The position numbers and the translations under genes were made by a program. A stretch of 5,447 nt of DNA from Calditrichaceae bacterium (GTDB lineage: Bacteria > Calditrichota > Calditrichia > Calditrichales > Calditrichaceae), in assembly GCA_030592985.1 (NCBI GenBank), contig JAUVIB010000253.1, positions 1 through 5,447 on the forward strand, given 5' to 3'. Each line of letters begins with the position of its first letter. Position 1 is the first letter of the stretch. The notes under the pieces were generated by a model. The model saw only the letters and a list, made by a program, of their open reading frames with translations. It had not been told where the DNA came from and ran no database searches. Positions 4,770-5,447 of the stretch are shown piece after piece.

Positions 4770-5447
4770 ACATCTCACCTTCCCCATTTATAGCTACAAT
4801 AAAATTGTGTATTTTTTGACTTCTTTGAGGTCTTTTTGCATCTTTTAATAGTTTAATAAAAGCGCTGCCCACGATGGCGCCATCGGCAAATTGGCTGTAA
4901 TAATTAAAATCATTTTTATCCTTAACACCAAAACCTATTAAATGAGGAGTAGATAATATATTGTTTAAATTTTCTAAAAATTTAATTGATCCCGTTGTTT
5001 CTATAGCACCACTGCGTCCTGTAACCCCTGTATAAGCCACACAATAGATAAATGATGTGGAAATACGATCAATGTATGCTATTCTTTCTCGTGGCGTATT
5101 TGGGGCAATTAAATGGATTAAATCCAAATCGAGATTTTGTAGTCTATCCGCAAATTCAATACTTTCTTCAATAGGCCAGTCGGGCAAGATGAAGCCGTCA
5201 ACTCCGGCATTCGCAGCATCGTTAAAAAAATCCATCATCCCATATTGATAAACAGGATTAATATAACCCATCAGAATAATGGGAATAGTCGATTTTATAC
5301 GCACATCTTTTACAATTTGAATGATATCTGCTAATTTAATGCCGTTCTTTAGAGCCGTTTCCGATGCTTCCTGGATAACAGGTCCATCTGCTACGGGATC
5401 CGAAAAAGGAATACCCAACTCGATGAAATCAACACCTGCATCTGACA
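4768..5447 (-). CDS. trpA: Tryptophan synthase alpha chain, N-terminus beyond the window
   Basis: This subunit cleaves indole-3-glycerol phosphate to indole and glyceraldehyde 3-phosphate and passes indole to the beta subunit (TrpB), the last step of tryptophan synthesis in the cytoplasm. About 225 residues of a TIM barrel are visible; roughly 35-45 N-terminal residues should lie past base 5447. Reading stays open to the edge as DAGVDFIELGIPFSDP, so the TTG at 5418 is an internal leucine codon and not a start. The catalytic Glu (E. coli Glu49) is the codon at 5421-5419 in IELG. The catalytic Asp (E. coli Asp60) is at 5388-5386 in VADGP. Later family blocks are GVTG in YTGVTGRSG, GFGV, and the phosphate-binding GS in AIVGSAF. 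The usual Asp-Leu-Pro after the third barrel strand reads Asp-Trp-Pro. The stop overlaps the T-run of the convergent terminator. trpA is often the last gene of a trp operon, which fits the terminator beyond it. Confidence 0.96.
   Translation of the reverse strand, partial: SDAGVDFIELGIPFSDPVADGPVIQEASETALKNGIKLADIIQIVKDVRIKSTIPIILMGYINPVYQYGMMDFFNDAANAGVDGFILPDWPIEESIEFADRLQNLDLDLIHLIAPNTPRERIAYIDRISTSFIYCVAYTGVTGRSGAIETTGSIKFLENLNNILSTPHLIGFGVKDKNDFNYYSQFADGAIVGSAFIKLLKDAKRPQRSQKIHNFIVAINGEGEM

Noticed and set aside
4622..4770. Mobile-element attachment site at the tRNA 3' end
   Set aside because: tRNA genes are frequent integration sites, but there is no integrase, no repeat of the tRNA 3' end, and trpA follows within 70 bases.
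5057..5248. Plus-strand open frame of 63 codons opposite trpA
   Set aside because: trpA is strongly conserved on the minus strand here; the plus frame has no start signal.
5416..5418. TTG as the start codon of trpA
   Set aside because: The conserved sequence DAGVDFIELG reads through it in frame to the window edge and includes the catalytic Glu, so this codon is an internal leucine.
1..5447. CRISPR array, insertion sequence or defence system
   Set aside because: No regularly spaced repeats, transposase, nuclease or toxin-like gene is visible; every stretch over 300 bases is accounted for by a recognised gene.

Overview
The window is AT-rich DNA (roughly one third G+C by eye). It carries five complete protein genes on the + strand, one tRNA gene on the + strand, and one incomplete gene entering from the right on the - strand. 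It looks like an ordinary chromosomal region of a Gram-negative bacterium. Two proteins have export signals, and one of them is a predicted outer-membrane beta-barrel of the FadL/OmpP1/PorV-like type. That barrel type, next to a TPR plus CsgG-like protein, suggests the FCB (Fibrobacteres-Chlorobi-Bacteroidetes) superphylum, for example a Calditrichaeota-, Ignavibacteria- or Marinimicrobia-like lineage. This placement is an inference from protein style, not from a marker gene. Strong Shine-Dalgarno sites before the two envelope genes argue mildly against a typical Bacteroidetes genome, where such sites are usually weak.

Left part (1-2221): a probable promoter, then asnS (asparaginyl-tRNA synthetase), acyP (acylphosphatase) and apt (adenine phosphoribosyltransferase). 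They are closely spaced, with 33 and 2 (or 11) bases between them and no convincing terminator, so they probably form one housekeeping operon. acyP and apt have no visible Shine-Dalgarno sequence.

Middle part (2222-4574): a short junction with a hairpin whose 3' arm runs into a ribosome binding site. It is followed by an exported protein with an N-terminal TPR-like region, a CsgG/TolB-N-like domain and a FlgT C-terminal-like domain, then by an outer-membrane barrel protein. These two are 29 bases apart and probably work as an envelope pair. They are the least understood part of the window.

Right part (4575-5447): a terminator-like hairpin ends directly against the 5' end of a tRNA-Arg(CCU) gene with an encoded CCA. 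A long palindromic, purine-rich spacer follows and separates the tRNA from the convergent trpA (tryptophan synthase alpha chain), whose N-terminus lies beyond the window. No CRISPR array, insertion sequence, phage gene or clear defence system is visible. The most interesting leads are the envelope pair, the hairpin at its start, the crowded tRNA 5' flank and the palindromic spacer.
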